From M3007 sp964621185 (GTDB lineage: Bacteria; Bacteroidota; Bacteroidia; Chitinophagales; Saprospiraceae): a stretch of 64,000 bases of DNA. Of this stretch, positions 40,886 to 49,834 are shown piece by piece. Numbering within the stretch: position 1 is the stretch's first letter; the number at the start of each line of letters is the position of its first letter. A program made the translations under genes and the position numbers. The notes below the pieces were generated by a model. It saw nothing but the letters and a program-made list of their open reading frames with translations. It had not been told where the DNA came from and searched no databases. The stretch is taken from contig CAZULM010000001.1 in NCBI GenBank assembly GCA_964621185.1, positions 232,247 to 296,246 on the forward strand, in the 5' to 3' direction.

Positions 40886-41866
40886 GTGCTTTTTTTATTT
40901 CGCAACATCCAGTTTACCAACGCAATCACCTTAGTTTTGTATGTGGGACTGCTGCACCTGGCAGCCATTTTGGGCCATATCCAGCCGCCGTCGGCCATGT
41001 CGGATGCGGGCTTTGTATATGAGGGCTTGTTAGGCTGGGCTCAAGGTTCAAATTTTTGGTCGGCCATAGCTGCCGCTGCGCTTGTTTATTGTCAGGCGTT
41101 GATCGTCAACAACTTGGCTGATGCTTACCGGATGATGGGCGACCGCAACTGGCTGCCTGGCATGGCTTATGCGTTGACGGCCAGTGCTTTGCCCGATTTT
41201 CAGTTTTTGTCGCCGCCGCTCGTTGCAGCCACTTTTGTTGCTTTTTCCATACGCAGGATATATGAGACCTACAAATCGCCAAAATCTGCCGTCTTGGTGT
41301 TCGACACATCGTTGTGGATCGCTGTTGGCAGCCTGTTTTATCCTAAGGCGATCCTGTTGGCCCCTGCCTTGTACATCTGCATCGGCGTGATGCGGAGTTG
41401 GAACTTCCGGGACCAGGTGGCGTTTGTGAGCGGTTTTATTGTGCCGCTGTTTTTGGCCTGGCTTTGGTATTTTTGGCGGGACCTGGGGTCTGAATTTCGG
41501 GCGCGGCAATTGGGCAAGCTGTTTGAGCTATTCCGGTTTGATACCGCTTTGACCAATGAAATGATGCTGAAAGGCGGGTTCCTGGTATTGTTGCTCTTGT
41601 TCTTCCTCCTGAATTTCGGCGCCTTTGCCCGCAACAAGGCGATGCACGCCCAAAAATGCAACACGGTGCTGTACTGGGTGCTTTTCATGGGCACCGGCAT
41701 TGCACTCTTGCGGCCGGATTGGCGCTGGGAAGCATTTGTGTTGATGTGTACCCCGGCGGCTATTTTCCTGGCAATGACCTATCAAAACATGCGCAGCCAA
41801 TTTGCAGAACTGTTCCACCTGTTTTTGGTAGTTTACGTGGTTGCGCTACAATATTTTCATTTTTGA
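40886..41866 (+). CDS. Polytopic membrane protein, DUF6427-like
   Basis: This encodes 326 residues with about eight to ten hydrophobic helices. The pattern VNNLADAYRMMGDRNWLPGM followed by a DFQFLSPPLVA segment resembles the Bacteroidota DUF6427 membrane family, which is of unknown function. The last residues overlap nothing; a 37-residue single-helix protein gene follows at 2 bases and an O-antigen ligase-like gene after that. A role in envelope polysaccharide handling is suggested by position only. Confidence 0.78.
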   Translation: MLFLFRNIQFTNAITLVLYVGLLHLAAILGHIQPPSAMSDAGFVYEGLLGWAQGSNFWSAIAAAALVYCQALIVNNLADAYRMMGDRNWLPGMAYALTASALPDFQFLSPPLVAATFVAFSIRRIYETYKSPKSAVLVFDTSLWIAVGSLFYPKAILLAPALYICIGVMRSWNFRDQVAFVSGFIVPLFLAWLWYFWRDLGSEFRARQLGKLFELFRFDTALTNEMMLKGGFLVLLLLFFLLNFGAFARNKAMHAQKCNTVLYWVLFMGTGIALLRPDWRWEAFVLMCTPAAIFLAMTYQNMRSQFAELFHLFLVVYVVALQYFHF

Positions 41867-41868
41867 GC

Positions 41869-41982
41869 ATGAAACAGCCCAAAACAGCGCTCAGCCGCCA
41901 CGAGCGATTTATTGAGGCGATGATGCACTTGTTCATCATCGTAACGTTGCTGGGTATTTGTTTCAAAGTGCTGTTTTTTTAG
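41869..41982 (+). CDS. Small single-helix membrane protein (37 residues)
   Basis: The frame encodes MKQPKTALSRHERFIEAM followed by a hydrophobic helix (HLFIIVTLLGICFKVLFF). It starts 2 bases after the previous stop and ends 2 bases before the next start, so it fits exactly in the operon. A basic N-terminus then one helix suggests an inner-membrane protein with N-in orientation. The function is unknown. Confidence 0.7.
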   Translation: MKQPKTALSRHERFIEAMMHLFIIVTLLGICFKVLFF

Positions 41983-41984
41983 GG

Positions 41985-43478
41985 ATGGACGATCTATTCA
42001 CACCGCGTGACCGATCCTTTTTTGGGAGACTGAAATCCTGGCTGGGCCAACAGCTTGGGACAGAACGGCTCGGCAGCCCCGTCACGCTGGCTTTGCTGCT
42101 CCTCGCAACCTTGCCAGTATCTTATTTCCTCTCCACCCTGGAGCTAAAACTGAGCGTTGCCCTTTTTGCAGGGTTGTTGGGCATCCCGTTCGCCATTTTC
42201 TGTCTGTTCAACGTCAGTTTCGCCATCGGGCTGATGGTATTCGTTGGTTTCGCGCTGCCTTTTGTGCTGAAATTCACTACTATTCCGCTCGGCACCCTGC
42301 TCGACCTGTTGATTTTGCTCAGCACGGTAGGCATACTGCTGCGGCAGATCAAGGAACGGGACTGGGCTTTTGCAAAATTTCCACTGAGCTACATGATCCT
42401 TGTCTGGCTCTACTACAACGTGATGCAAGTGCTGAACCCGGAAGCCCAATCGAAGTTGGCGTGGCTGTTTACCGTGCGCAGCGTAGCGATACAGCAGGTG
42501 GTGTTCTTTATCGGCGCCTACGCTTTCATGAAAAACCGGAGCAGTGCTCTGGCCATCCTCAAGCTGATCATCGGCCTCTGTTTCATCAGTGCGCTCTATG
42601 GCCTCAAACAGCAGTTTTTTGGCTTCAGCGCCATGGAGACCAATTGGATGATGGCCGACGAAGAGCGCTACCAGCTCTACAACCAATGGGGCCTGGTGCG
42701 CATCTCCTCCTTTTGTTACGACCCCACCACCTTTGGCATCCTGATGGCCTGTTTCGGCATTTTCTGCGCCGTCATGGTCGTCGGTGGCACCAAAAAAGCG
42801 CATAAGCTTTTTTTTTCGGTCATGATGGTGTCGGCGCTCTGGGCAATGGCTTATACCGGCACACGCACCGCATTTGGGCTGGTGCCCATCGGCGCCGTGT
42901 TTTTTGCCGGGCTGATATTGAGCAAGCGGGTGCTGCTCGTCGGGGGCATTTTAGCCGTGCTGGGCACCGTTTTTGTGCTGAAGTCAACCAGCAGCGGGGT
43001 GATTTACCGCATCCAATCGGCGTTCAAGCCCACAAAAGACGATTCCATGAACCTGCGCTTAGAGAATCAGAAAAAGATACAGCCCTATATCCAGAGCCAC
43101 CCCATCGGCGGCGGCTTAGGCAGTTGCGGGGTTTGGGGCAAAAGGTTCAACCCCGAATCCGAACTGGCAAAATTCCCCCACGATTCCAGCTTCGTGCGCA
43201 TGGGCGTGGAACTGGGCTGGATCGGCTTGTTGCTGTACACCCTTTTCCATTACGTGGTGCTGCGCACGGGGCTGTACTATTTCATCCGTTGCCGCGACCC
43301 GTTGATCAAGTCCCTTTATGCGGGCATCACTACCTGGTGCTTCATGCTGGCCGTTGCCTGCTATTTCCAGGAAGCCATTTTGCAGCTCCCCATGAACGTG
43401 CTGTACAATGTGTTCCTGGCGCTGCTGGTCACCTTGAAAAATTTTGACCCGGCATTTCAAAAACCGGCACCGGCATAG
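41985..43478 (+). CDS. O-antigen ligase/polymerase-like membrane protein
   Basis: This encodes 497 residues with about twelve transmembrane helices. Typical Wzy/WaaL features are present: a TGTRTAF segment after helix ~8, a long periplasmic loop containing HPIGGGLGSCGVWG and FPHDSSFVRMGVELGWIG, and Arg/Asp pairs in that loop. It joins or polymerises glycans onto lipid carriers at the periplasmic face. The start at 41985 follows a GGG just after the small membrane protein gene. Confidence 0.87.
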   Translation: MDDLFTPRDRSFFGRLKSWLGQQLGTERLGSPVTLALLLLATLPVSYFLSTLELKLSVALFAGLLGIPFAIFCLFNVSFAIGLMVFVGFALPFVLKFTTIPLGTLLDLLILLSTVGILLRQIKERDWAFAKFPLSYMILVWLYYNVMQVLNPEAQSKLAWLFTVRSVAIQQVVFFIGAYAFMKNRSSALAILKLIIGLCFISALYGLKQQFFGFSAMETNWMMADEERYQLYNQWGLVRISSFCYDPTTFGILMACFGIFCAVMVVGGTKKAHKLFFSVMMVSALWAMAYTGTRTAFGLVPIGAVFFAGLILSKRVLLVGGILAVLGTVFVLKSTSSGVIYRIQSAFKPTKDDSMNLRLENQKKIQPYIQSHPIGGGLGSCGVWGKRFNPESELAKFPHDSSFVRMGVELGWIGLLLYTLFHYVVLRTGLYYFIRCRDPLIKSLYAGITTWCFMLAVACYFQEAILQLPMNVLYNVFLALLVTLKNFDPAFQKPAPA

Positions 43479-43578
43479 GCGGGCACAGCAAAAACCGACG
43501 ATTTTTCAAGGATAATGCCCCAATAGCATCTCAATCTCCAAAAACACAGTACTTTTGTGCCTCCTAAACTTCAGCATC

Positions 43579-43890
43579 ATGGCGTTTTCACAAAATCCTT
43601 GGCAATCGCTTTTCTCCCGGCTGCCTGCGCCGCTCCAAAACCGCTACTACCTCACGCTGGTGATCTTTTTGTTTATCCTGGTTTTCCTAGACAAACACAG
43701 CGTATGGACGCAGTTCCGGCTCCACAGGGCACAACAACGCTTGGAAAACGACTGCAAGTTCTATGAAGAAAAGATCAAGGAAGCTCGCGAGGAAGCCGAA
43801 GATTTTGACCAGATGAGAGAAAAATACGCCCGCGAGCACTATTATATGAAACGTTCCGACGAAGATGTTTTTATCATCAAGGACGAATAG
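43579..43890 (+). CDS. FtsB/DivIC-type septum formation initiator
   Basis: This encodes 103 residues with one transmembrane helix (YYLTLVIFLFILVFL, residues ~24-40) and a coiled coil (RLENDCKFYEEKIKEAREEAEDF). It ends REKYAREHYYMKRSDEDVFII, the typical DivIC/FtsB tail. It acts in the FtsQLB divisome complex. ATG 43579 is the start. A TACTTTTG -7-like box lies at 43550-43557. Confidence 0.9.
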   Translation: MAFSQNPWQSLFSRLPAPLQNRYYLTLVIFLFILVFLDKHSVWTQFRLHRAQQRLENDCKFYEEKIKEAREEAEDFDQMREKYAREHYYMKRSDEDVFIIKDE

Positions 43891-44000
43891 GAAGACGGCC
43901 CGCCGCCGCTAAAGCTTTGGCGGGTAAAAATGCGGAATTCAGCCTCCTTTTTTGCAATTCAATTTTCAGGAATCAAATTATCTCTCAAACAATACACTTA

Positions 44001-44879
44001 ATGTCGATTTTAGTCAATAAGCACTCCAAAATCATCGTCCAAGGTTTCACAGGCAAAGAGGGGACTTTCCACGCAGAACAAATGATCGCTTACGGCACCA
44101 ATGTCGTTGGAGGGGTAACACCCGGCAAAGGTGGCCAAACACATCTGGGCCGGCCCGTATTCAACACGGTAGAAGATGCCGTGAAAAAAGCAGCCGCCGA
44201 CACTTCCATCATCTTCGTGCCGCCGGGCTACGCAGCAGACGCCATCATAGAAGCCGCCGCTTCCGGCATCAAGGTAATCGTCGCCATCACAGAAGGAATC
44301 CCGATCCAGGACATGGTGCGCGCCAAAGCCTATATCTCCGACAAAGGTGTACGGCTCATCGGCCCCAACTGCCCGGGCATCATCACCCCCGACGAGGCAA
44401 AAGTGGGCATCATGCCCGGCTTCGTGTTCAAACGCGGCCCTATTGGGCTGGTCTCAAAATCGGGAACACTCACCTACGAAGCTGCCGACCAGGTGGCCAA
44501 AGCCGGCTTGGGCATCTCAACCGCCATCGGCATCGGCGGCGACCCGATCATCGGCACCACTACCCGCGAAGCCGTGGAACTGTTTATGAACGACCCTGAA
44601 ACACAGGGCATCATCATGATCGGTGAGATTGGCGGCGCGCTCGAGGCCGAAGCCGCCAAATGGATCCGTGCCAACGGCAACAAAAAACCGGTCGTGGGCT
44701 TCATCGCCGGGCAAACAGCCCCCAAAGGCCGCAAAATGGGCCACGCCGGCGCCATCGTCGGGGGCGCTGACGACACCGCTGCCGCCAAAATGCGCATCCT
44801 CGCCGAAAACGGCATCACCGTGGTGGAGTCGCCGGCACAGATCGGGGCCACGATGGCGAGAGTGATGAATGATGAGTGA
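44001..44879 (+). CDS. sucD: Succinyl-CoA ligase (ADP-forming) subunit alpha
   Basis: This encodes 292 residues. The CoA-binding domain starts IIVQGFTGKEGTFHAEQM. The ligase domain has GPNCPGIITP and the phospho-His loop MGHAGAIVGG. It catalyses the substrate-level phosphorylation step of the TCA cycle with SucC, which is not in the window. The start at 44001 is chosen because upstream TTG extensions lack family similarity. Confidence 0.97.
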   Translation: MSILVNKHSKIIVQGFTGKEGTFHAEQMIAYGTNVVGGVTPGKGGQTHLGRPVFNTVEDAVKKAAADTSIIFVPPGYAADAIIEAAASGIKVIVAITEGIPIQDMVRAKAYISDKGVRLIGPNCPGIITPDEAKVGIMPGFVFKRGPIGLVSKSGTLTYEAADQVAKAGLGISTAIGIGGDPIIGTTTREAVELFMNDPETQGIIMIGEIGGALEAEAAKWIRANGNKKPVVGFIAGQTAPKGRKMGHAGAIVGGADDTAAAKMRILAENGITVVESPAQIGATMARVMNDE

Positions 44880-45040
44880 TGAGAATATTTCAGGCATGGA
44901 CCTGTAGGGGTGTGCCTTGCAGGTCTATGTTGTTTAGGAATTCTCCGCCTAATTTTGTGCTTGCTCATAATCGCAATAATTGGACTTGCATTGCGTAAGT
45001 ATAGCCAACAGCCAGTTTTTTTCAATCTTTTTTGCCTTCC

Positions 45041-46255
45041 ATGTTTGACAGATCTATCTACCGGGTTCTCTTCATTTTGGTTTTTTCGGGCGGATTGCTG
45101 AGCATTGCTGCCTGTATCAGCGACGCGGCATCCAATCCGCCAGCCAATATGCCTTCCCTTTATACAGAACCTGTTGACACCAATATGTCCGCTTTTTTGA
45201 ACGGCTACCGCGGCTACGTTTCCGAGGGCATGGCGGCTACCCAGACCCCGGGCGCAGCGGTAGTGATCGTGAAGGGAGATTCCGTGGTCCTTATGCAAGG
45301 GTTTGGGGTGAAACAGGTTGGCTCCGACGATTCTGTGGGTGTACATACGGTATTCAGGATAGGCTCTTTATCGAAAGGCTTTGCCGGGGTGCTGACGGGG
45401 ATATTGGTGCAGGAAGGATTGCTCGACTGGAACGAGCGCGTGCAGGAAGGCTTCCCGCAATTCAGCTTGCGCGACAAACAGCAGGCCAAACGGATGAAAC
45501 TTTGGCATTTGCTCTCCCATACCACAGGCCTGCCATACCATGCCTATACCAACTTGATCGAAAGGGGCATGTCCACCAGGGCTATCGCTTTGGACTACCT
45601 GCCGAAAGCGCCGATCAGCGGCAAGGAGGGACAGTATTACAGCTATCAAAATGCGGCCTTTTGCGTGGTCGAAGAGGTGATGAAAACCCGCACTGGAAAA
45701 AACTACCCACAATTGCTGCAAGAGTACATCCTTCAACCGGGGGGATTGCGCCATGCCTCCTGCGACTTCCAAGGCATCCAGGGCTGCAGCGACAAGGCTT
45801 TGCCGCATTTCTGGACGGGCAGCTATTGGCGGCCCGACAACATTTCGCCACTGTACTACAACGCCACTGCTGCCGGCGGGGTAAATGCGAGCATCGCCGA
45901 CATGGGGGAATGGCTGAAAGTTTTGTTGGGCCACAAACCTCAGGTGATCGCCAAAGAAATCTTGGACAAAGTGTTCAGCCCGGTCGTCAAAACCGGGAGC
46001 GAGCGGCGCACCCTGGGCCAATGGATCAAGAGAGACGCCGCCGCTTATGCCATGGGCTGGCGGGTGCTCCAGCACGGCGCCGACACCATTGTCTATCACG
46101 GCGGCTACGTCAACGGCTTCCGCGGGGAAATCGCCCTCAATCGCCGCGACGGCATCGGTATTTGCGTCTTGTTCAACGGCTCCAGCGATTTGTGCGGCGA
46201 TTGCATCCCAGCTTTTTTCGATCGCTGGGATGCAATCAAGGCAAAGATTTTGTAG
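45041..46255 (+). CDS. Class C beta-lactamase-like serine hydrolase, lipoprotein
   Basis: This encodes 404 residues. An N-terminal lipoprotein signal ends at C25 (LLSIAAC). The active-site motifs are SLSK (S109-K112), YQN (in YSYQNAAF) and HGG (in VYHGGYVNG), as in penicillin-binding esterases of the AmpC/EstB family. Such proteins act on peptidoglycan peptides, D-peptides or esters, and true beta-lactamase activity is not implied. The nearest downstream gene is convergent, 1 base away. The 160 bases upstream hold nothing recognised. Confidence 0.92.
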   Translation: MFDRSIYRVLFILVFSGGLLSIAACISDAASNPPANMPSLYTEPVDTNMSAFLNGYRGYVSEGMAATQTPGAAVVIVKGDSVVLMQGFGVKQVGSDDSVGVHTVFRIGSLSKGFAGVLTGILVQEGLLDWNERVQEGFPQFSLRDKQQAKRMKLWHLLSHTTGLPYHAYTNLIERGMSTRAIALDYLPKAPISGKEGQYYSYQNAAFCVVEEVMKTRTGKNYPQLLQEYILQPGGLRHASCDFQGIQGCSDKALPHFWTGSYWRPDNISPLYYNATAAGGVNASIADMGEWLKVLLGHKPQVIAKEILDKVFSPVVKTGSERRTLGQWIKRDAAAYAMGWRVLQHGADTIVYHGGYVNGFRGEIALNRRDGIGICVLFNGSSDLCGDCIPAFFDRWDAIKAKIL

Positions 46256-46256
46256 C

Positions 46257-47138
46257 CTACTGCTGTTGTTGTTTCTGCTGAACAGGCTGCACGATCACCG
46301 GCGCGCTGATTTGCCGCGCAAATTTGTAGGCAAGGGGGCCCACCTTGTAGCCGCCTTTTTCTTCAGGGTTCGTGTTTACCATGTTGTAAATAGACAAGGT
46401 GTCGTTTTGGCCGTTGTAGCGGTAGCCAAAGAACTTTTGGGATGCTTCCTTGCCTTTTTTTGCGTCGTAAAAAGTAACGACGTCGATGTCCTGGCCCGCC
46501 ACAAAACAATCGCCGCCCGTGCAGACTTCAAAGCGGTCAAACTCCTTTACCCCTTGTAAAAACCCGCCAGGCGTGAAACTGACTTTCTGGCCGCTGCCTT
46601 TGCCAATTGGCGTGAACACCCCACTGAAAAGATGGTGGTTCAAGGCGGTCGTAAATGCCGAATACCCATCTTTGGTGCCGGCTCTCGACTTGATGAACCT
46701 GTCCATTTTCGTTACACCGGCTGAATTGTCGAACATCGTCATGTCCTTTTCTCCCTGGGAGTGGTAGTTCAAGAAGATAGACTTGCCCTGCACGGCGCCC
46801 ATCAATTCAAGTGTATCCTGCTTGAATTTGACAGGCAAATTCCAGGATTCATAGGCATTGTAACAGGTCACGCTGTCCGGGTTTCCCGGGTTGAAGGCAA
46901 ATGCGTAGGCATAGGGCAAGTGAAAGTTGTTCATCGTTTGCAGCACGGAGCCGTACTGGGATGCCCGTGCGCAAAAATCGAGGTTGATCCAAAACCCGGC
47001 AAGCGTTGTGGGGCTGGCCACATCGCCGGCCTGAAAATTGGGCGGGCGGTTGGGGTCGGTATTGGTCGAGGTTTCGTTTTTACAGGCGAAAAGCGTGAGG
47101 ATAAAAAGCGCAAAGAGCGGGAAACTTGATTTGTTCAT
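46257..47138 (-). CDS. Hypothetical lipoprotein
   Basis: This encodes 293 residues. A lipoprotein signal (MNKSSFPLFALFILTLFAC) and a low-complexity PNRPPN linker precede an all-beta domain with FWINLDFCARASQYGSVL. The C-terminus is Gln-rich (QPVQQKQQQQ). No family is recognised. Its start codon overlaps the stop of the upstream LysM gene (TAATG at 47136-47140), so the two are translationally coupled and possibly act together at the envelope. Confidence 0.78.
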   Translation of the reverse strand: MNKSSFPLFALFILTLFACKNETSTNTDPNRPPNFQAGDVASPTTLAGFWINLDFCARASQYGSVLQTMNNFHLPYAYAFAFNPGNPDSVTCYNAYESWNLPVKFKQDTLELMGAVQGKSIFLNYHSQGEKDMTMFDNSAGVTKMDRFIKSRAGTKDGYSAFTTALNHHLFSGVFTPIGKGSGQKVSFTPGGFLQGVKEFDRFEVCTGGDCFVAGQDIDVVTFYDAKKGKEASQKFFGYRYNGQNDTLSIYNMVNTNPEEKGGYKVGPLAYKFARQISAPVIVQPVQQKQQQQ

Positions 47139-47989
47139 TATTTTAGATATTTAACTTTCACAAAAAACCTCGGGTCCAAGGCGCCAAGCTTGCGCGCGGC
47201 CTCGGGCGAGAGAATGACTTCGATGTTGCGTTCATAGCCATCGGGGATGCGCGAGATCACCTTGGCATACACGGTGCGGTTGCTCATGGGGTTGTGCACC
47301 GAAATGATGGTGCCGATAGCGGCGCTGCGGTGCAGGGCATACAAGTCGCCTTTTTCCTTGCTGTCTTTCTGCCAAAAACAGACCCCTTGCGTTTCTACCT
47401 CTTTGCGGCTGTTCTTTTCAGCGAGATAGCGGGAAGCTAATGTGCCAGAATCAACGGATTGCGCCTTGGGCCGCCAATCTTCGTGCACGCCCTCTATGCC
47501 CATCCAGCCGATGTGCAGGCGTTGCCCTGGCTTTATGTTGTTGCCTTTCAGCCGGTTGCGCAGAGCAATGGAATCCACGGGCATATCGAAATAGCGCTTG
47601 CTGATCTGGTAAAGGTTGTCGCCGGCTTGCACCACGTAGTAGATGCAAGCATATTCCACCGCCTTGAATCCCTTACCTTTGTAGCGCCGTATGGCCTTGT
47701 TGGGGATCGGCACCCGCAGCTGTGCCCCGATACGCAGGGAAGGGTCGTTTTTCAGCGCCGGGTTCTGGTCGAGCAGTTCCTCCAGGCCGAGGTTGTAGTA
47801 CCGGGCAATGGAAAAAAGCGTCTGTTTTGGCTTCACCGTGTGCTGGACGTACTTGTTGCCATGCTCAACAAACAGCAGCACGGAGTCGCGGGATGTAAGC
47901 AGCCACAGCGGCTCAAAAGAATCCTGGGCTGTGCTTTTTTGAACCGGCAAAAAAAACAGCAAGGCAAAAAGGGGAATGAATTTTCTCAT
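47138..47989 (-). CDS. LysM-domain protein with RlpA-like C-terminal barrel
   Basis: This encodes 283 residues. A signal peptide (MRKFIPLFALLFFLPVQKSTA) is followed by two LysM domains: VKPKQTLFSIARYYNLGLEE (~52-98) and VQAGDNLYQISKRYFDMPVD (~115-160). Residues ~205-283 form a double-psi beta-barrel of the RlpA type (IGTIISVHNPMSNRTVYAKV, EVILSPEAARKLGA). It probably binds peptidoglycan. It is coupled by a 1-base stop/start overlap to the next lipoprotein gene. Confidence 0.88.
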   Translation of the reverse strand: MRKFIPLFALLFFLPVQKSTAQDSFEPLWLLTSRDSVLLFVEHGNKYVQHTVKPKQTLFSIARYYNLGLEELLDQNPALKNDPSLRIGAQLRVPIPNKAIRRYKGKGFKAVEYACIYYVVQAGDNLYQISKRYFDMPVDSIALRNRLKGNNIKPGQRLHIGWMGIEGVHEDWRPKAQSVDSGTLASRYLAEKNSRKEVETQGVCFWQKDSKEKGDLYALHRSAAIGTIISVHNPMSNRTVYAKVISRIPDGYERNIEVILSPEAARKLGALDPRFFVKVKYLK

Positions 47990-48062
47990 AGTTGTTCGGT
48001 CTTTTACGCCCGCAAAATTAAAACCTCTGGCGCTCAATCACACTAATTTTGGCATTTGACAA

Positions 48063-48806
48063 ATGATTAACGCACAAAAAGCAGAAATACTTGCCGTAAT
48101 ACCCGCCCGGTATGCCTCTACCCGATTCCCCGGCAAGCCCCTGGCGATGATCGATGGGCAATCGATGATCACACGGGTGCTGGGACAGGTGAACAGAGCC
48201 AAACGTGTACAGGCCGCTGTTGTGGCCACCGACGATGCCCGTATTTTCGACCACGTGCTGGCCTCCGGCGGCCAGGCCATGATGACCCACAGCGATCACC
48301 CGAGCGGCACCGACCGCTGCGCAGAAGCAGCAAGGGCATTCCCGGAAGCAAGGATCATCATAAACGTGCAAGGCGACGAGCCTTTCGTCCAGCCCGAGCA
48401 GATCGACCTTTTGGCCGACACCCTGCTCCAGAACCCGGAACACCAAATTGCCACGCTCGCCAAAAAAATCAGCGACCCAACCCAGTTGTTCAACCCAAAT
48501 GTGGTGAAAGTTGTGGCGTCCCCAAGCCGCGAAGCCATTTATTTCAGCCGCCACCCGATTCCCTATCTCCGGGGTGAAGCAGCAGAAAACTGGATAGCGG
48601 CTTTCGACTATTACAAGCACATCGGCCTGTACGCCTTCAGGCGCGACACCCTGCAGGTCATCGCTGCCCTGTCACCCAGCCCGCTCGAAAAAGCGGAATC
48701 GCTGGAACAGCTCCGCTGGCTGGAAAACGGCCTTCGCATCGCCGTCGGCATCACGGAGATGGAGACAATGGGGGTGGATGTGCCGGAGGATTTGTTGGGC
48801 TTCTAA
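48063..48806 (+). CDS. kdsB: 3-deoxy-manno-octulosonate cytidylyltransferase
   Basis: This encodes 247 residues with the nucleotidyltransferase opening IPARYASTRFPGKPLAMI, then VATDDARIF, SGTDRCAEA, IINVQGDEPFVQPEQ and an HIGLYAFR segment. It activates Kdo with CTP for lipopolysaccharide synthesis. It is divergent from the LysM gene and overlaps the convergent channel gene by 4 bases. Confidence 0.97.
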   Translation: MINAQKAEILAVIPARYASTRFPGKPLAMIDGQSMITRVLGQVNRAKRVQAAVVATDDARIFDHVLASGGQAMMTHSDHPSGTDRCAEAARAFPEARIIINVQGDEPFVQPEQIDLLADTLLQNPEHQIATLAKKISDPTQLFNPNVVKVVASPSREAIYFSRHPIPYLRGEAAENWIAAFDYYKHIGLYAFRRDTLQVIAALSPSPLEKAESLEQLRWLENGLRIAVGITEMETMGVDVPEDLLGF

Positions 48807-49762
48807 AAACGATCAACCAACTCATACCGCCCTACCCTGCTCGTCATTACCTTCGGCAGCCCGGCTTCGTTGTACTGGAGTATGGGCGAGAACTTGGCGT
48901 TCCAAACAATCTGTTCGGCAGCATACGAATGACGGGCGTGCACCACTTGTTGTGAAATTTCATCGGTGCCTTTCACCAGCACCATGAACTCGGCATTGGC
49001 GTCTATCAAGTCCTGTTCAGAGAAATCTATGATCGGGCTGTCGTCGGTCAAGGGGTGCACGATGGTCCAGGACAGGGAGAAAAATGAAATTTTCGCGATC
49101 TCAAGGTTCAGGGGATAAAACTTTCGCGAAGTATTGCCCGCGTTGTCGCTCTGGTTGAATGCCATCAGCACTTGTACCTCTGTTTCGATCAGCTCGCTCT
49201 TTCGGGCGTTGACCATGCGGAACATCAAGCCTTGGCCGGTTTTGTACGGCGACACCAAAAGGTTTTCGCTGAAAACAACCTGCGCCGACGGCCTCGAAAA
49301 CCGGCCGTAAAGCAAGCCAGAGATCAGGGCGAAGGTGAGCAGGCCCAAAAAGGACTCGAATGAGGCCACCACGCTGGTCGCCATGCCGCTTGGGCTGATA
49401 TGGCCGTAACCGACCGTAGTGAGTGTTTGGCTGCTGAAGAAAAAAGCCTGGAAAAAATTGTGCAGGGGGCTGCCAGGGGTTATGCCGCTGAAATGCTCCA
49501 CGCCCATGAGAAAGTACAGCGTCGCGAACAACAGGTTCATCAAAACAAAAAAGGCCAACGCCAACAGAAAAAACCTGGGCCAGGTAATGGTAACCAAGTA
49601 GTGGTAGGCGTTGTCCCAGTAGTTTACCGCTTCCCGCTCTGCGGTAAAAGAACCGTCGGAGTTCATAAGGCGGCTGTTGGCGGTGATCGCCTTGCCAAAC
49701 CCCAGTTCGCGGTCAAGGGGCTTTGACGAGATTTTGCGCGGTATCCTCCCTAACTTAAGCAT
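48803..49762 (-). CDS. Inward-rectifier-type (KirBac) potassium channel
   Basis: This encodes 319 residues with two transmembrane helices (~57-87 and ~127-148) around a pore loop carrying the K+ filter TVGYG (116-120). A large C-terminal cytoplasmic Ig-like domain follows (RPSAQVVFSENLLVSPYKTG ... LMFRMVNARKSELIETEV), the Kir hallmark. The length matches KirBac proteins. It is convergent with kdsB. Confidence 0.94.
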   Translation of the reverse strand: MLKLGRIPRKISSKPLDRELGFGKAITANSRLMNSDGSFTAEREAVNYWDNAYHYLVTITWPRFFLLALAFFVLMNLLFATLYFLMGVEHFSGITPGSPLHNFFQAFFFSSQTLTTVGYGHISPSGMATSVVASFESFLGLLTFALISGLLYGRFSRPSAQVVFSENLLVSPYKTGQGLMFRMVNARKSELIETEVQVLMAFNQSDNAGNTSRKFYPLNLEIAKISFFSLSWTIVHPLTDDSPIIDFSEQDLIDANAEFMVLVKGTDEISQQVVHARHSYAAEQIVWNAKFSPILQYNEAGLPKVMTSRVGRYELVDRF

Positions 49763-49834
49763 GGGCAGTCAAAATTTGCGGATAAAATCAATGCTCCTGC
49801 CAAACAAAAGACCAAACCTAAAGTTTATACACCC